From assembly GCA_938004815.1 (NCBI GenBank), contig CALKVR010001139.1, positions 1-14,158 on the forward strand: a stretch of 14,158 nt of DNA, given 5' to 3'. The notes below the pieces were generated by a model. It did not search any database, had not been told where the DNA came from, and worked only from the letters and a program-made list of their open reading frames with translations. Every line of letters starts with the position of its first letter. Positions within the stretch are counted from its first letter, which is position 1. Made by a program: the position numbers and the translations under genes. Positions 13,258 to 14,158 of this stretch are shown piece by piece. This DNA comes from an uncultured Polyangiaceae bacterium. GTDB taxonomy: Bacteria; Myxococcota_A; Polyangia; Polyangiales; Polyangiaceae.

Positions 13258-14158
13258 GCGGTGACGACGACGTGGCGGCGAAGCCCGCCGAAGGGCGCAA
13301 GCCTGCGTCGATCCCGGCGCCGAGCACGGTCCCGCGGCCGTCGCGGCCTCCCGGTCCGCCGAGCTCCGCGCCGCCGCCGGCGTTGACGGCGTCGGGCAGG
13401 CCGCCCGCCCCCGCGGCGCCCTCATCCGGAGACGGCGTGCCCACGCAGCGCAAGGGCACGCTCTCGGGTGTCCCCCCGCCGCCGGCGTACGCCGGCTTCG
13501 GCGAAGACGAGTTCGACGCCGAGCGCACGATGGTCGTCGATCCCGACGACGCCCCCACCGCCGACTACGACCCCCGCATGGGCGCGCCGTATGCGTCGAT
13601 GGGCGGCCAGCAGCCCATCACCGACATCAGGCGCCCAGACGGGCTGCCCCCCGAGATCCCTGCACCTCGCCCGAGCGGTCGCCGCACGTCGCGCCGCACC
13701 GTGAAGATCCCCGAGGATCCGGTCCGGCGAAAGGAGCGCCCGGCGCCGGTGGCGGTCGAAGATCCGCCGCAGGCCGCCGACGGCCAGCTCGGCGCATCCG
13801 GCCTCTACGACGCCACCCCTCAAGAGATCGACGACGGGCCCGATTCGATGTCCGACGGCCCGCGCGGCATGTACGCCGCCGACGGCGGCGAGTTCACCGA
13901 AGAGATCACGGTGGTGAAGCCGCTCCGGATCATCGACGTCGGGGCCGCGCCAGACGTCATCGACGCCGGTCCGATCCCGTTGCCCGGCGCCCCGCAACCG
14001 GCCGACGACATCCCGCACGCAGTCGAAGACGAGCCGCCCACCCCGGTCGCGCCCCCGGTCGCCTTCGACAGGCCGCCGCCCCGGCCGCTCATGACGAGCG
14101 CGCCCGACATCGTGGTCGACCACGTCGCGGCAGAGCACGTGTCGGTCGATCCAGCCGC
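13254..14158 (+). CDS. Proline-rich, probably disordered protein (partial, runs off window)
   Basis: ATG 13254 overlaps the decarboxylase stop (ATGA), and the frame is open for 301 codons to the window end with strong GC third-position bias. The sequence is dominated by Pro, Ala, Asp and Gly, with a basic patch around residues 143-168 (an RRTSRRT stretch and a later RRKER) and alternating acidic segments. No hydrophobic helix, signal peptide or enzymatic motif is seen. A DAERTMVV segment near residue 90 resembles short motifs seen in disordered parts of myxobacterial regulatory proteins; this is only a resemblance. A folded domain may lie beyond the window. Coupling suggests co-expression with the decarboxylase, but a shared function cannot be claimed. 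Confidence 0.75.
   Translation, partial: MSGDDDVAAKPAEGRKPASIPAPSTVPRPSRPPGPPSSAPPPALTASGRPPAPAAPSSGDGVPTQRKGTLSGVPPPPAYAGFGEDEFDAERTMVVDPDDAPTADYDPRMGAPYASMGGQQPITDIRRPDGLPPEIPAPRPSGRRTSRRTVKIPEDPVRRKERPAPVAVEDPPQAADGQLGASGLYDATPQEIDDGPDSMSDGPRGMYAADGGEFTEEITVVKPLRIIDVGAAPDVIDAGPIPLPGAPQPADDIPHAVEDEPPTPVAPPVAFDRPPPRPLMTSAPDIVVDHVAAEHVSVDPA

Noticed and set aside
13422..14138. A 238-codon minus-strand frame opposite the proline-rich gene.
   Set aside because: The plus-strand frame is coupled to psd by ATGA and stays open to the window end; the minus frame lacks domains or a ribosome site.

Overview
The window is very GC-rich, with GC-saturated third codon positions and tightly packed genes. 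It suggests a myxobacterium-like delta-proteobacterium (Myxococcota, probably Polyangia). This is inferred from style rather than a marker gene: several lipoproteins whose lipobox is followed by a Gly/Ser/Asp-rich linker, single-haem lipoproteins, a cysteine-rich secreted protein, a GAF-type sigma-54 activator, and a DUF4175-like protein coupled to a peptidase-MA protein. No RNA gene, insertion sequence, phage gene or CRISPR array was seen.

Layout. (1) 1-4413, plus strand: the tail of an unidentified gene, a DUF4175-like membrane protein and a peptidase-MA/TPR metalloprotease, joined by GTGA and ATGA stop/start overlaps. The DUF4175-like gene carries an apparent single-base frameshift near 268 that separates its first two membrane helices from the rest. 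(2) 4463-5419, plus strand: a lipoprotein of unknown function. (3) 5429-8994, minus strand: two overlapping genes for secreted lipoproteins, each with one CxxCH haem site; the first also shows beta-propeller-like repeats. (4) 8995-9211: a divergent control region with two inverted repeats and a strong match to a sigma-54 (-24/-12) promoter pointing right. (5) 9212-10673, plus strand: a cysteine-rich lipoprotein and a ferritin-like protein, one base apart. (6) 10666-12129, minus strand: a GAF-AAA+-Fis sigma-54 activator whose end overlaps the ferritin-like gene by 8 bases. (7) 12130-12426: a divergent intergenic region with a perfect 13-bp tandem repeat and a possible sigma-70-type promoter. 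(8) 12427-14158, plus strand: phosphatidylserine decarboxylase, coupled by ATGA to a long proline-rich, probably disordered protein that runs off the window.

How the parts may work together. The most interesting unit is 8994-12129. A sigma-54 promoter lies 52 bases before the lipoprotein/ferritin-like pair, and a sigma-54-dependent activator gene lies directly downstream. The simplest reading is a locally regulated envelope redox or metal module, possibly including the divergent haem lipoprotein pair. The promoter and protein motifs are visible in the sequence; the regulatory link and the redox role are inference.
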